The position numbers and the translations under genes were made by a program. Below are positions 35,201 through 48,130 of a stretch of DNA of 64,000 nt, in pieces (position 1 is the stretch's first letter; every line of letters begins with the position of its first letter). Origin of the DNA: Aphis gossypii (taxonomy: Eukaryota; Arthropoda; Insecta; Hemiptera; Aphididae); assembly GCF_020184175.1 (NCBI RefSeq), contig NC_065531.1, positions 26,309,213 through 26,373,212 of the forward strand, in the 5' to 3' direction. Under the pieces are notes generated by a model that was not told where the DNA came from, did no database searches, and worked only from the letters and a program-made list of their open reading frames with translations.

Positions 35201-36639
35201 ACAATTCCCAGACATATCTGATTAATGTTTTCTCTCGCTCTTTCCTCATCCTGACACTATTTTCTTGAGAACCGTAAATACGTACATTTCGTATTAACTG
35301 AATTATACTGTGCCCTTAGATATTTATCACTATGTTTATGATTCGAAACGTGTATTATGTCATACAATTAGAGGGTCTTTACTTATGGTAAAAACGTGAT
35401 CAGAAACTAGTTGTATCACTGTTCTAGGTATTATTTAATGATAATATTATAAGTATTAGTAGATTAAGACTCATTATACTATGTATAAAAGTATTGGTGA
35501 ACGTTATCTTATAAGAGATAATTGATGACAAAAACACACATCATATTAAATTATTTTTGACATTTGGGGTTTGTTTTGAAAGAAAAAGGTCCATGATTTT
35601 GAAAAAGATTAAAAAAGGAGAAGAAAACTAAAATAAATAAAAAACGGTTATAGACCTCTTGGGATTTAAGAGGCTCGTCCAAAAGAGAATATATACTTTG
35701 GGAACTTTAAGGCTGTTTATTAAAGGTAAATGAACAGCCGTTTATTTTATGGTTTCTGGGTGACATTAGCATAATGATTCCCGCGATAGTGCGAAACAAA
35801 ATAAAAAAAAAACAGGCAACGTAGAAAGTAACAAAAAAGTGTTTAAATCCCAGGAATATGCTAAGAAATTCTGTAGGAAAAAACAGTACTTAGAATATGC
35901 GCTAGGGAGTACTTCAGAACAATGAGGATAATTCTTGGATTAAAAAAAATGTATAATTTATTTTGACAAATATAAAGTTTTCTCATTAAATGCTAAAAGA
36001 TAGATGTCATATGCAAATATTTAAAAATTAAAATCACTAATGGGTTATTATGATATCTAGTTAATTATATATTCATAATAAGACAGTGGTTAATAAATAG
36101 TTGTACCTGCAGTTGCAGTGATACTTAAATACTTAAATAAATAGTATATAAATGTACAACATGTTTACATGTATTTTAAGTTTATTCCAAATTTTTAGTA
36201 ATATGATTTATGTTTTAAAAATACAATACAATAAATATCTTATGTTTTTAAATATATCATTCAAGCAAAGTATTTAATTAAACATTTTATTTTCAATATT
36301 TTAGATTCTGAGCGGAGCGAGAAATGTATTGGGTTTATAATGATATTTATTTCTTTTTTATTCTGTAAACACTTTTTCTCCCCCTAAACTTGCTCAAAAG
36401 TACAAGTGTAGCATATTTTCTGAAAGAGTAATGTTCATGATCTTGTAGGTACTTTAGAGAGGTCATTTTTCGATTTTTGAAATGATACTCGAAATAAAAG
36501 CGTTTAAAGGAAAAAAATTATAAAATTTTAAAATCTAAAAATAATGAATCAATATTCAATGCTTATAAACAATAGATTTTATTATCAACATTATTTGTAT
36601 AACAAAAGTCATATCAGGTAATATTGAAGATGTATCAAT
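35201..36639. other. Intergenic, repeat-rich
   Basis: No gene was recognised. ATTTTAGATTCTGAGCGGAG at about 36299-36320 is a repeat word I associate with aphid genomes; its element limits are not visible. Confidence 0.4.
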
Positions 36640-37740
36640 CTATAACGCAAGGTATTTAACTAATAGTGATTTGAAAAACTTGATTATTTTTAAATGTAAT
36701 GAATAGATGCACTTACAGCAATCAGGTGGAGCAACTGTTGAAACGAAAACAATTATTGTATAACGAATCAAAACAGTAGCTAAAGAAGTTGCTAACTAAA
36801 GATTAAGTGACACATTATGACAAGGTATGGAAAATAATCATGGCAAAGAAGTTTTTGTTAAATTACTAGATAGATTTCAAATGTAATCAAACAAATGATA
36901 AACTTACAACAAAATAGAATAAGACCTACTATAATATGCAATTATGGTATATCGTATAATTTATTTGATGTTGAAATTCACCATTTTTATAACTTAACGA
37001 TATGTGATGAACCATTTCTCAAATATGATAATGAAAATAATGATCTAGACGGATTAATAATATTTAAAAACAATAGAAAACATTCGATTATTTATTGTAA
37101 GTGACACTGTTTTATTCGGTGGAACTTTTTAAACTGTACCAAGACAGTTTGTGCAGTTATACTATTCGCGGAATTTCCATAAATAATGTATTGTCTTTAG
37201 TTTTGATTGACTGCTCATAAAAACGAACGAACCTATAGCATAATTTATCAAGAATTTAGAAATTCTGCCGAAAGGTATTATTTAAAAATAGATCTTCAGT
37301 TTGCGGTATGTGATCTTGAGTCAGCGAACATAAATGTGTTAAGAACTGCATTTAATAAGCCCCACATAATAGGTTGTCTTTTCTGGATAATCTTTATAGC
37401 GTCAGCTAGTGAACCGTGGTTAAGGAAAATTATTTGAACTATATCAGTAAACTATAAGAAATAATTTATTAGAGCTAATGTACTTACCATTCATACTATT
37501 AGAGGATTTGTGAGCAATTTTCGATAACGTTTAATTGATAATTTGGACGAAAGCGTTGCTTAATTTACTACTTGCATTGAATTAATATATAATCGTAAAG
37601 GACCAATGCGTGGTCGTCGGTAGAACACAAGCTATCTCTCCTACATTTCCTCTAGAAATATGAAATGAATATGAACTTGTACTTTACCGAAGACAGAGAA
37701 TCAACACGGTTGTAAAAGTTTCCATTTGAAACTGGGAAAA
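36640..37740 (+). pseudogene. Broken MULE (Mutator-like) transposase
   Basis: Conceptual translation with stops and shifts follows the MULE transposase domain in order. LFGGTF*TVPRQFVQLY (about 37110-37160) corresponds to DGTFKxVPxxFxQLY, with the catalytic Asp now Gly. NERTYSIIYQEF follows, then FAVCDLESANINVLRTAF and IIGCLFW (37300-37385), corresponding to DFExAxxxAxxxxFP and GCxFH with the His lost. RTQAISPTFPLEI*NEYEL (about 37625) corresponds to the terminal RRxPxFPxxxWN block. At least five in-frame stops and two lost catalytic residues make it inactive. The N-terminal FLYWCH-type zinc-finger part is at best partial. Limits are approximate; no terminal repeats were found. Confidence 0.72.
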
Positions 37741-38699
37741 GTCCTATTAACTCATAATTTTAATACTTGAAATTCGTTTTTAGAAAATATAAAATTTATA
37801 AAAATAAAATAAAAAAAAACCTAAAATACTATTATCTATATTCTATATAAAGGGTGGTCATACTTACATAATATGTGTCAAACCACCAGTACTTGAACAA
37901 TTTACTGTTAATCAGGAACGAATTTAAAATATAGTAACAGTAATTATGTTGATTACAGAGAACAGAACAAAATCACTGCATATATTAGAGTATTGGTTTA
38001 CCACTTTAAACTATACATAGTGGCCATCCAAATTAACTAAATTTACAATAAATGTATGATTTATATTCATTTGGTTTTCTTAAGAGATAGACTCATAAAA
38101 TATAGGTACCTAATACGAGATATCAAAGTACAATAAAAATAATGAACTAATTTACATTGGAAAAAATGTAAATTGGACATAATTGAAAGTTGGGCTGAAC
38201 AAAAATTGTACCTTATGTATAGGATCAAAATTTTTGTAACCAAATATACGGTTGGTAAATTAATGGTCATAATTTTAAGTCTAAATTTAAAATAATTGTA
38301 TAAAGATGAAAACGTGACGTTTAAATAAGATATTCGTAACTCATAGTACAATATAGAACTATTAAGTGTTGGATTTTTCCTTCTCTATTCTCGTTAAAGT
38401 TCTCGTGGTGGCAGCTTTGTAGCATGTCATCCGCGTGCGTGTTTAATATCGCAACTGTTATCTCGTAAATTCCATCACCGTTGCCGCTGTCTCCCCAAGT
38501 TTGCAAACACACTTAATTAAAATTATCTACACACAAACACTGCATTCCGCTGATTAACATCATTATTTCCATAAACAACTGCATTATATTACTATATAAT
38601 ATATAAGCGCAGACATATAATACGTAAATACGAAAATAATATTTTACATTTATACGTACATCATAATATACTGCAGCCAATTCGTATATTATATATTAT
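37741..38699. other. Intergenic, no gene seen
   Basis: AT-rich. Overlapping minus-strand frames at 38067-38512 are not supported by splice sites or any family likeness. CpG content begins to rise near 38400. Confidence 0.4.
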
Positions 38700-39430
38700 A
38701 TCTATAATTTTTGCGTGTTTTAGCGGAAACCGGTGAAATTTTTCTTTACTTCCGGATATAACGCCACGGGTTTTTATCATTATTATAATTGTTATTTATA
38801 TTGTATGCTCGCTAATTATTATCGTACACACGGTTTTTGTGGTAAGCGAGAGGGGAGGGAATTTTTACCGGGATAATTCATTGTCGTTTGATTAAACACC
38901 ACTGCCGCCACAAAGGATATCCACCGGGTCTTTATCGGGTCCCCCTTCTTTCGCGTCCCGGCGTGCGTCGGCTGGTGCCGAGTCTCAATTTTAACGACCC
39001 TGGTGGCAAAGGTGCGGAAAGGCTGGTTAGCGGTGGTGTCCGGGTGTGATTAAATAAACCGGTAATTGGTCGGAAAAACGTGAGGGACGCGCGTCGTATT
39101 TGGCCCCACCCCTCGCCACTACCCTTGGACGGGACCCAGCCGGGGCGAGAGTAACTTTATATACGTTTTTCCCATTTTTCGCGCGAGACCGGAAAATACG
39201 GTTTTTTTTTCGTACCATCACCGTGTGCGGCGCCGCGTCGGCAAAGAGGCGCGTGCCGAACATCATCGCCCAGTACCGAAATCTCCGCGCCGGCTGCTAG
39301 TGTGCTAACAGACACCCTGCGGGAAACATCGTCGCCGTCGCCGATCTCGTGCGCGTGTGGCATTACCGACGTGCGTATTTACGCGATCGACGACGAAATC
39401 TCAACCTATAATGTGAATATACTCCGCGGC
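38700..39430 (+). promoter_or_regulatory. CpG-rich island, probable promoter/5'UTR
   Basis: A sharp change to GC- and CpG-rich sequence with many CGCG, GCGCG and CCGG words, 0.8-1.5 kb upstream of the signal-peptide exon at 40230. Frames through it exist on both strands but look like GC-driven chance frames. The simplest reading is the transcription start region and a noncoding first exon of the gene whose coding starts at 40275. No single donor site could be chosen. Confidence 0.45.
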
Positions 39431-40229
39431 GCTGCAGTGATAACACATTATATTAGTGTTTTTTTTCTTCGAATGTTTCTGTCTGGTTCATTGTCGTTAA
39501 AATACGACTTTATTTTTACAGGTACCTGTATATTATTATCTATAATACAATACCTCGAAACTATATGTTATTTATCGCGGGCGTTTTTAATTATTGTTCG
39601 GAAAAAAATATAACGAAATTTATTTTTTACGACATATTTTGAATTCAATATTCTATTTTTGAGCTGCTAAAATATAATATATTTACAAGATAACGTAAAA
39701 AATAATTTTTTCATATTTATTTTTTTGGAATGTATGCATTATATATGTAAATATTTTGTGCATTTACATTATTATATTATATATTTCACACAAATCAAAA
39801 GTTAAGTAACGAAAAAAAATAATATTTATTTTACTTTAAATTATTGTTATAATGTACCTAATCTATATCGTTGTACATATTTTTCTAATAATAATAGATA
39901 TGTTTCCATATTTATTAAGTTCTTATCATAACTTATTTTGATTTGAAACTAAATTTTTTGTAAATTATAAGCTATGTTATAATTTATAAATATACAAAGG
40001 GTTGATACATTAATATAAACCATCTGCATGCCGTCGAGAATTAGGTTTGTGACCTTATATGTTGTAAAACTAAAATCATGTGTTTTTAGTTTAAATTAGA
40101 TTTTTCACAAATTTCTATCAGATTATTGAAATATCTGACCATTTGAGACTATAGAACATTTAAAATTAATTACGATGGTTAAAGGTAAAAAATTATATAT
40201 TCATTAGGTATTATATTTATATTTTTCAG
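39431..40229. other. Probable 5'UTR intron
   Basis: AT-rich and noncoding, ending in ATTTTTCAG at 40221-40229, a good acceptor for the exon that follows. Confidence 0.4.
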
Positions 40230-40274
40230 CAGTATCAGTTTTTTCTCAATGCAATCGCTGATAATTTACTGGAA

Positions 40275-40341
40275 ATGGAAACGTTGCAGGTCAATTCTCC
40301 AGCCTGGAACCTGATGATTTGTTTTTGTCTTTTTATCACAA
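40275..40341 (+). CDS. First coding exon of an unidentified secreted or surface protein
   Basis: An exon from 40230 (after TTTTTCAG) to 40341 ends in a perfect donor A|GTAAGT. From ATG 40275 it encodes METLQVNSPAWNLMICFCLF then IT, and stops in phase 1. This is a short polar head plus a hydrophobic core, as in a signal peptide. Phase-1 introns right after signal peptides are common in immunoglobulin-superfamily and other modular extracellular proteins, but nothing here fixes the family. No following exon was found in the remaining 23.7 kb, so the intron would be very long. An out-of-frame ATG at 40249 opens a 21-codon frame (stop 40312-40314) that overlaps the main start and could lower its translation. 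The exon could also be spurious. Confidence 0.45.
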
Positions 40342-43300
40342 GTAAGTGTATCAAATTTTTAATTTTCAATAGTATAAATTTAGTTGTGTATATCAAATAT
40401 TTTTCAAAAAATATAATATTATGTTGTGTATTAAGTCACCAGTTGGAATACAAACTGAATACTCGTATAATCCTATTTTAAATATATGAAATATATGACT
40501 ATTAGATAATATGTTTAATTAATTTTAAGTCGGTTTTAATTGTATGTATAAGTGGAAATTGAAATGTTAAAAATTTAAACTATTTCATAGTTATTCGTTA
40601 AAATAGTGCAAAAATTATAAGTATTTAAAATCTCTGAATGTTTTTTAGATTAAAGTGTTGGTTATAGTGTTGTACCACGTGTACTCAACGAGTAGATGAA
40701 TGTTCTAGGAATTTCACTGTTGACTTAATAAATAATATTTTTTTATATATCGTATAATATAATAGATAAATTATATTATTATAATAGTTTTTACTTATCT
40801 AAAATATGTGTGTATTTTTTTAAGTAAATTTCCCCATATTTCGTTGTACTATAAATATATATTATGTATGCGTTTAAATTATTATACACTGCACCTTAAG
40901 TTTTTTTGACATGTTACTATAGTAACTAAACTTTAAAAAATTCAACTTTTAGCCACGTGGTTGCCGATTTTTTTTTAATGAATGTAAATTCTGTACACAC
41001 ATGGCACAATGATATTTTAATAACACCTGACCATCATAATATAACTGGTTGCAATGAAACACTAGGGTTAGATAATCAATAACACTTAATAACTTAATAA
41101 CTAAATAACACTTAATATTTTGAAAAGTTTCAACTTTCAATTAATGAACTAGATCTTAGATTTTTTGATGTAAAAGAATAAATAAATATATTTTTATCAT
41201 TTAAAACTTTAAATATTATATAACTTCCTAATTGATATTTGATAGTAATGAAAAAACAAGAACATATTTTTTATTTATTATGTAAATTTTTTAATGGAAT
41301 GGCAGATGCAGTAGTTTAATGAGGTGCATATTATTAAATATAATTTTTAAATTTAAAGATTTAAGATATAGTTTGAGCTTATGAATATTATGTTTTTTGA
41401 TTCACTATTTACATGACAAGATTAATGTTAATATTGATACAATATTTATGAAGTATAGTCTTTGTTTATTCCATTTCGTATATTATTCCATACATGATAA
41501 TGATACTTTTTCCAAATTAACATAAATTATCAGATTTATAGAACGTGAAAAAAAAAAATAAAAAAAAAATAGCAATAAAAATAAAAGGCCACTTAATTTT
41601 TTTTTTCAAACAACTTTTATCAGACAAAAGTATACTGGAAAGAACCGTTAGTATAAAATGGTTTTTATATTATATAGGTACTAAAGCTTAATATAATATT
41701 TAGTTATGTGTTTTTGTAATCGCTACTTGTTTGTGCTCCACTTGTCGTATTAAAAAATACACAAAATAAATAACATTTTGAACAATTATGACGATAATAG
41801 TATACATAATTATATATAATAATATATTGTAATATGTAATTGTTAATTTATAATACATCCTAAATTAATAAATATACAATTATAATTCATTGCAATAAAA
41901 TACTTTTAGAGTTTGATGAGTACATTATTTTATATTACGGTTACCAGTTGGCTTATACTATAGAGTTTTTTTTGTATGTATAATATATTTTACAAAAGTT
42001 TTTTACTTATCCTATCGTTTGATATACTTAAGAAACCATATCATATTGTTTTATATTTTGTATACATGATTATATTTTGAAAACAGTTGTATTTTTAAAA
42101 TATAAGTTTACTGTTGTATGCTACTTTTAAGCATAAAATAATATAGTATAACAATTTTTTATTAAAATTTTATCAAACAAAAGTTTATTTTATTAATTTA
42201 AATTAACTGGAAGTTGTTTGGTATACAAATTAACATTATATTATAGTTATATGTTATATATTATGTAAGTTAAAAAAGATGTAACCTAGCTAGAGAATTA
42301 TACTATATATGAAGTATAATCACTTTATTTTAAATCATTTGAACAAATAAAAATGTTTTATATAAAATATTGGATTTTTTTTTTTAAATCAAAAATTATT
42401 TTAATTAATTAATTAATTTTATTTAGTACTATTCATTATTTATAAAGTGTATTGGTTTTAGTAGTAGGTATTTATAAAACGATTACTTTTTTATTCTTTG
42501 GTTATAATATATTATATAACGTACGTATATTAAAGTTTTAAATGATAGCTTATATTATTATAAGTTAAATTAATTTTAGATCAATTCAGAAAATGTAATA
42601 TTTTGAGTAGTAAAAAATGTATGTCCCTCTTCAAAAATTATTAAATGGTTACTAGTTTTTTTCTTGTATATTTTTGGACCACTGAGTACTTTTGTATCAC
42701 ACAGTGTTCCATAGTGGTTGACGTTTTTCCAATACTATATCAAAATATTTAAGTGGTTATGGTACCACGTTGGTTCTATATAAAGGGTTAAAGTTATATT
42801 TACATTGTGTACTGACAGGTGAAAACCACTAGTTGCGTCTTTAAACTTTAAATGATATTATAACACGCAAAGAAAATTTATGAAGTGTAAAACAAGTATT
42901 TTTGTTTTATTAATAAGAGTAAATATATGTCAATATCATTGTTACTATTTTTGATTGATTTAAAACCCATAAATATATTTTTAATTTTGAAATTCTGAAA
43001 TAATAATGAATACGAAATTTATTATATGTAATAGTAGGTAATGGGTTCGTATAAGAAAAAAAAAATCAATAATTTTTAAGGAAAATATTCCTGTGATGAT
43101 ATTTTGATCATAATACATATTTAGGGGATTTTATTATAAATATACGTTTTTTTAAATGTATTAACAAAATTACTAAACATTTTTTATTCAAAAGTCATTA
43201 CCTTAAAGTCACTAATCCTGAAATTGTTGATTCTTTAATTTTAAGTCCTCTGCACTTAAATTAACTTATCTTTTTTTTTAAATTTCTAGCATGATTTAAA

Positions 43301-44466
43301 ATACTTATTTTTTGTGATGGTGTTTTATTTTTTTAATAATTGTTATTGTTTATTTTTTTAAATCCATCTGATTTTATAATTAAGAAAAGAATTTTAAATA
43401 CAATTTTTGAAGTTTTTTTTTTTTTTTGGTAAAGTTCGTTTGAAGAATTATATTTTTGAAGGGTAATTTGTGTATAAAACACTGTAAACATACTATCGTT
43501 TAAAATGCAGTAAGTTGGCAAACAAACGAGGGAAGGAGAAATCGTTTTGAAATCCTATGTTTGCATGACCTCACTCGGATTCTCGTGATGGTAACCAATC
43601 ATATTATACCTTGTCACTATTAATTCACTTATGTTCTGATATGGTGTGCCTACTTTTGATGGAAAAGGAAGAAATAATAAAATGAATAAGGTTAAAAAAA
43701 CCATACACGTTTATTACAATAAAACATATACACACACACATATATAATATCGTATGACCTTTCTGCGATATCGCCAAAATACCTCGTCTATTTGTTTAAA
43801 TTGTTACCGTGACATAACACATATATACATTTTTTTTGGCAGGATTTTCATATTTGAATAATACATAAACAAATAAAAACGCCAGAAGACAGTTTTAAAG
43901 AAGGGAGAATAAATGTACAATAAATACGGCAATAAAATGAATGATTTAAAAATTTCACAGTTAGATACTTTTTCTTTTTCTTTTATAATATTTCTTTGTA
44001 ATTTTTACTTTTTTCATCCTAGGAAATACAATACAATTGATTGTATCTTGTATCTATTATACAAAATATAATAATAAATAAATGAATTGCAGTTTAAAAA
44101 GACTCGTTTTTTCATAAAAAAAAAAAAATAATAATAATAACATTTTCATTGTCAATTTAAAATATCAAATATTAGTATAATATCGTGTTTAATGTTTATA
44201 ATTGATGCATAATATTATTTTCAATTGTTTAAAGAAACTTTTTTGTTGTTGAAAATTACATTAATCTAAGTATTTGTATAACTGATGGACCAAACGAACA
44301 TTAAATAATGTTATAGGTATTTATTTGTTTATTGAAAACTTTGAAATATAATGTAAATTACACATATTATTATCGTTTTTGTATAATTTTTTGTCATACT
44401 ATGAACTGTTTTTAAGCCTTAGTAACGCAAATTTAATCAATAATATTTTAAATAAACGTAATAAAA
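40342..44466. other. Long AT-rich stretch, putative intron, no exon seen
   Basis: Contains many poly-A/T runs and short frames without splice context. The final 900 bases, with CpGs near 43560, would carry the promoter of the nested IQ-motif gene. Confidence 0.4.
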
Positions 44467-45619
44467 ATGGATGCCAAGAATAACAAGATAAATTTCATCC
44501 GTTTAGGCAGAATTTTAGAGTCATCAATATACCCATCTTTGGTTCGAGTGCTTACTGAAGCACACAAGGCGGACGCTATAAGTTATAATCATAAGTTTCG
44601 CAAAATTTTTATGAATCGACTAGCTGAAGATCTATGGTATAATAATCCGTTACATCCAGAACGCGAAAGGACATTGGTTTGTAGCATGCCATTTACTATG
44701 GTTAGTAATGACTTGTTACGAACGCCATTTACATTTTCTTGGGGTATGTCACGGGATCAAGCGGCTATTATTATACAAGTATATTTATATATTCAGTATT
44801 TAGATTTTAAGTTTTAAACTAAAATCTCCCTTATGACTTAAGCAAATACCTAACAATTATAAAATTTAAATTTAATACAAACGAATAAACAATTAGTATT
44901 ATTGTACAAATACATATTAATATAATCTAAGAAAATCGAAGTTTATACAAAACGAATACAAAAATGTTTAAAATTAGGTAATTATATTCATATGTAATAC
45001 GTAGGTATTTATAAAATTATTGATTCATTTTTTTCTTGAGAAATGGAAAATAAATCAATAATTATTACGACAGTATTTAATTCATTTTGACTTACAAGTT
45101 ACAATATTGTCGAAAAATAGGTACCTAATAAAATAAAAATAATAAATATAATAAATATTTAATATATTATATTATATTCATAATATAAAACTTAAAATAC
45201 AAAAATGTTTGTATGATAGCCATAGGAGCCAGAAGGTATAATAAATTATAGTAACTAAACAAAACTACGCAGTAATATATCAGAGAAAATTTGGTTTGTT
45301 TTGAACTAAATAATATTGTTCTGGAATATTTATACTTGTACGTTTGCCAGATGAGAATCATTACAAAAGAAAAATAATAAACAAATTTATAAACAATACG
45401 CCAATAGCGATTAATACCTAATTGTATTTTATTTTTGTTTGGCGTACAATGATCAATAGTCGAATTCATTTTTCACTTTTCCTCTAAAGTCAAATTTATC
45501 AAAAGAATGATAAACTGTTTTTTCAGTCAGCATATCGTGCACACATAGTCCGGATACAGTCTGACGTGGCGGAAATGAGGGCTTTTTGGCGAGCACTGAC
45601 GACCAAAGGCCGCAAGTAG
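44467..45619 (+). CDS. Iqck: IQ motif-containing protein K-like
   Basis: Two exons, 44467-44778 and 45527-45619, join in frame to 134 residues. The sequence runs LGRILESSIYPSLVRVLTEA (compare LEERVFPVLLPAMEAML in vertebrate IQCK), then LAEDLWYNNPLHPER (compare FLVEWLYNHNP), then TPFTFSWGMSRDQAAIIIQS and AYRAHIVRIQSDVAEMRAFW, the IQ motif (IQxxxRxxxxR type) with its conserved VQPDVQELRQW continuation. The protein lacks the N-terminal half of the vertebrate form (about 287 residues). The family is linked to axonemes and calmodulin binding; sperm-flagellar expression is an inference. AATAAA follows at 45774. The gene appears nested, on the same strand, in the long putative intron of the signal-peptide gene. 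Family assignment is from memory of the motif order. Confidence 0.72.
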
Positions 45620-45773
45620 ACGTGTTGAACTGTTGAAGTAGTTGCTTTTGTCAACTACTCCAATCAAAAAGAATGAATTTAACTGTACAATTTTTTTTAG
45701 CTATTATTATAATGTTTTGTACACATAACGCAACAATGTTCTCGATTTTTCGAATCATTACCGTTGATATGCA

Positions 45774-45779
45774 AATAAA
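45774..45779 (+). terminator. Poly(A) signal of the IQ-motif gene
   Basis: AATAAA, 155 bp after the stop codon at 45617-45619. Confidence 0.5.
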
Positions 45780-47699
45780 ATATCTCCCTTTACTATACTA
45801 CAAAATAAATTATTTTTTTATCTAAAGTTTTTACTGATTTCCCCTTTCGACTTAATATATAGTTTTCTATTCCCCTTTAGATATTATGTTGACCTTTTAG
45901 TTTCATTCACTAAACTACCAATAGGTCTTACAACAATAATGGTCGCTCGGGACCCCTAAGGTGTATTATTGCACAAGGACATTTGTGAATGATTCGTTGT
46001 ATGTTCATTGTCCATAGAGTGTAATATAGCATATTATAGAACATAACATAAAAATGTAATTTTATATTAAAAACGTTAAAGCATAATACTCATACTTCAC
46101 AATAGTAAAACTATAAATAAAAATCGTAAAAAAACATTATTTATAAAAAAAAAAAGATTCGTAATATTATTATAATTTAGTAATGTAATTGTGATGTACC
46201 TAATTTATTACTTTAAATCAAGAATCATACTTAGCTAATTTGACCACCCTATTGGTTATTTATACTTGTGTAAATCGTAATTTTTAATTTCAATCTGTAG
46301 GCGAACGCCTGAAAAATAAAAATTAAACTATTGTAATATTTATTTTTAAATTTACTATTAACATGTTTATTAAATATTTAACTCTAACACTCGAGTTTGT
46401 ATCTCACTTAGATGAATTCATTTAAAATTCAAAACTTTTAACTGAAACCATAAACTGAAAGAATTTTTTTGTTTACATTAATTTATTGTTTTGTTTACTA
46501 ACTGACTTTTAGTACACTTACTTTTAAGTTATTGCGAAAAAAATATACTGGACAGTCGCTCAGTTAAAACATGATGGACGTTTATAAGTAATTAAACTAT
46601 ATATACTATAGCTGCGTGTTTTAATTTTATAAATTGTATTTATCGTAAAATATGAAACAATTTCTAAAAAATTAAACTCATTTTAAATAAACATGCAAAA
46701 GCACAATAATGATATATATATTATTTTAAATGATTTTAGATTACGTCACATTATTTTACAAAATTAATATGATGAGATTATTTTAAATACCTCGTTTACA
46801 AATTAATAAATGTTATGATATCATACAGTTGTAGAAATTTAATAACAAGCGTTTAATAACTATGAATTTTATTGTTACTTTCAAATTTATGTATAGGTTG
46901 CTTGTTGAGAAATGAATGTATAGTATAATATATTTTACTTCATTCCGAATATTTATAGGCAAAATATTAGTTGAAATCAGTCCTATTGTTTTTATTTCTT
47001 TCACATAAATTATGTAGTTAATTATATGATATTGAGTTATTGAAATGATTAATAAATAGAATACAATTAAATTGAACTAAAGACAAACAGTGAATTTAAA
47101 CTGAACAAATAACTATTATGTTCGGTTCAAAAATCTATAACTTCTTAACTTACTGAACTAATAGAATTTTGTAACCACTGTATGACGATCATATGATTAT
47201 TTATAGCCAAATATGACGTGTTAAATGTGTTTTTATAAAACTTTGAGTACTTTTTAACCAGTTTAATTCATACTCAAGTTATACAGTTATCATATAATAT
47301 TACTATTTATACTTCAAGTTAAACGCGTTATATTAGTAGCACGTATAGATAAGTACTTGTAGAAGTTGAAAATATCGTATATTCATACGTTTTTATACTA
47401 ACGTAATGTGTTGTAATGGTGGTAAACTTGATATTAATAGCGAGTCACGTGTATGTATTTATCTATCGTATACAATAGATAGGTATTATGTTGTGCGTAT
47501 TAGCTTTGATATTAACCACGTAATGGAACAACATTTAAGCAGTATAATAATGAAAGTTTTAAACTAATATAAAAATGTACGGATCGTTTATAAAAAAAAT
47601 TACGAAAATGTTCGCTTTTTCAATCGTATAGGTAAATTCAATAGTGCAATGATATCGATGGATATTATGGGAACTTATATAAATATATTATAATGTTAG
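45780..47699. other. Noncoding AT-rich, nothing recognised
   Basis: Short frames only, no repeat ends resolved. Confidence 0.45.
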
Positions 47700-48130
47700 A
47701 CGATTATATATGCGAGACGTGAGTACCACGGATTTTGGGCAAACAACAAAACGTCAAACGGCGGTGCATGAGCGGTGTAGTCAGCGGTTGTCGTCGGGGA
47801 GGAGAGGGCACACCGCCGTCACGCGACATCGGTGTAATAATTTGGCGGAAGGGGCGGCTTAGCCTTTCGAGGCAATTAACCCTAAATCGCATTATACACC
47901 CACCCGTCCAACCTCGTTGCCACGTCCGACATAGTATATATATCTATACTGTATTTACATGTCAGCTCGAGTGCTGCTGTAACAAATCATCGCGTACACC
48001 GTACCAATTCCTTCCATTACTCGGCTGCAAACGATTTGTGTTCCAAATATGGAATTGTGTCCGGTGGATTTTTCACGAGATTTTTCCCGGTAGAATTTCC
48101 GGGTTTACACGAGTTGTGTCCTGTAAATGT
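47700..48130. promoter_or_regulatory. CpG-rich island
   Basis: GC- and CpG-rich block (CGGCGG, GTCGTCGGGG, CGCGAC words) in AT-rich surroundings. Long frames cross it on both strands, as expected by chance in GC-rich DNA. It may be an alternative promoter or enhancer; no exon can be shown. Confidence 0.35.

Noticed and set aside
38067..38512. Two overlapping minus-strand frames
   Set aside because: No family likeness, no splice partners; composition fits chance.
39027..39613. Several overlapping frames on both strands
   Set aside because: GC-rich DNA has few stops, so mutually exclusive frames appear; none resembles a known protein.
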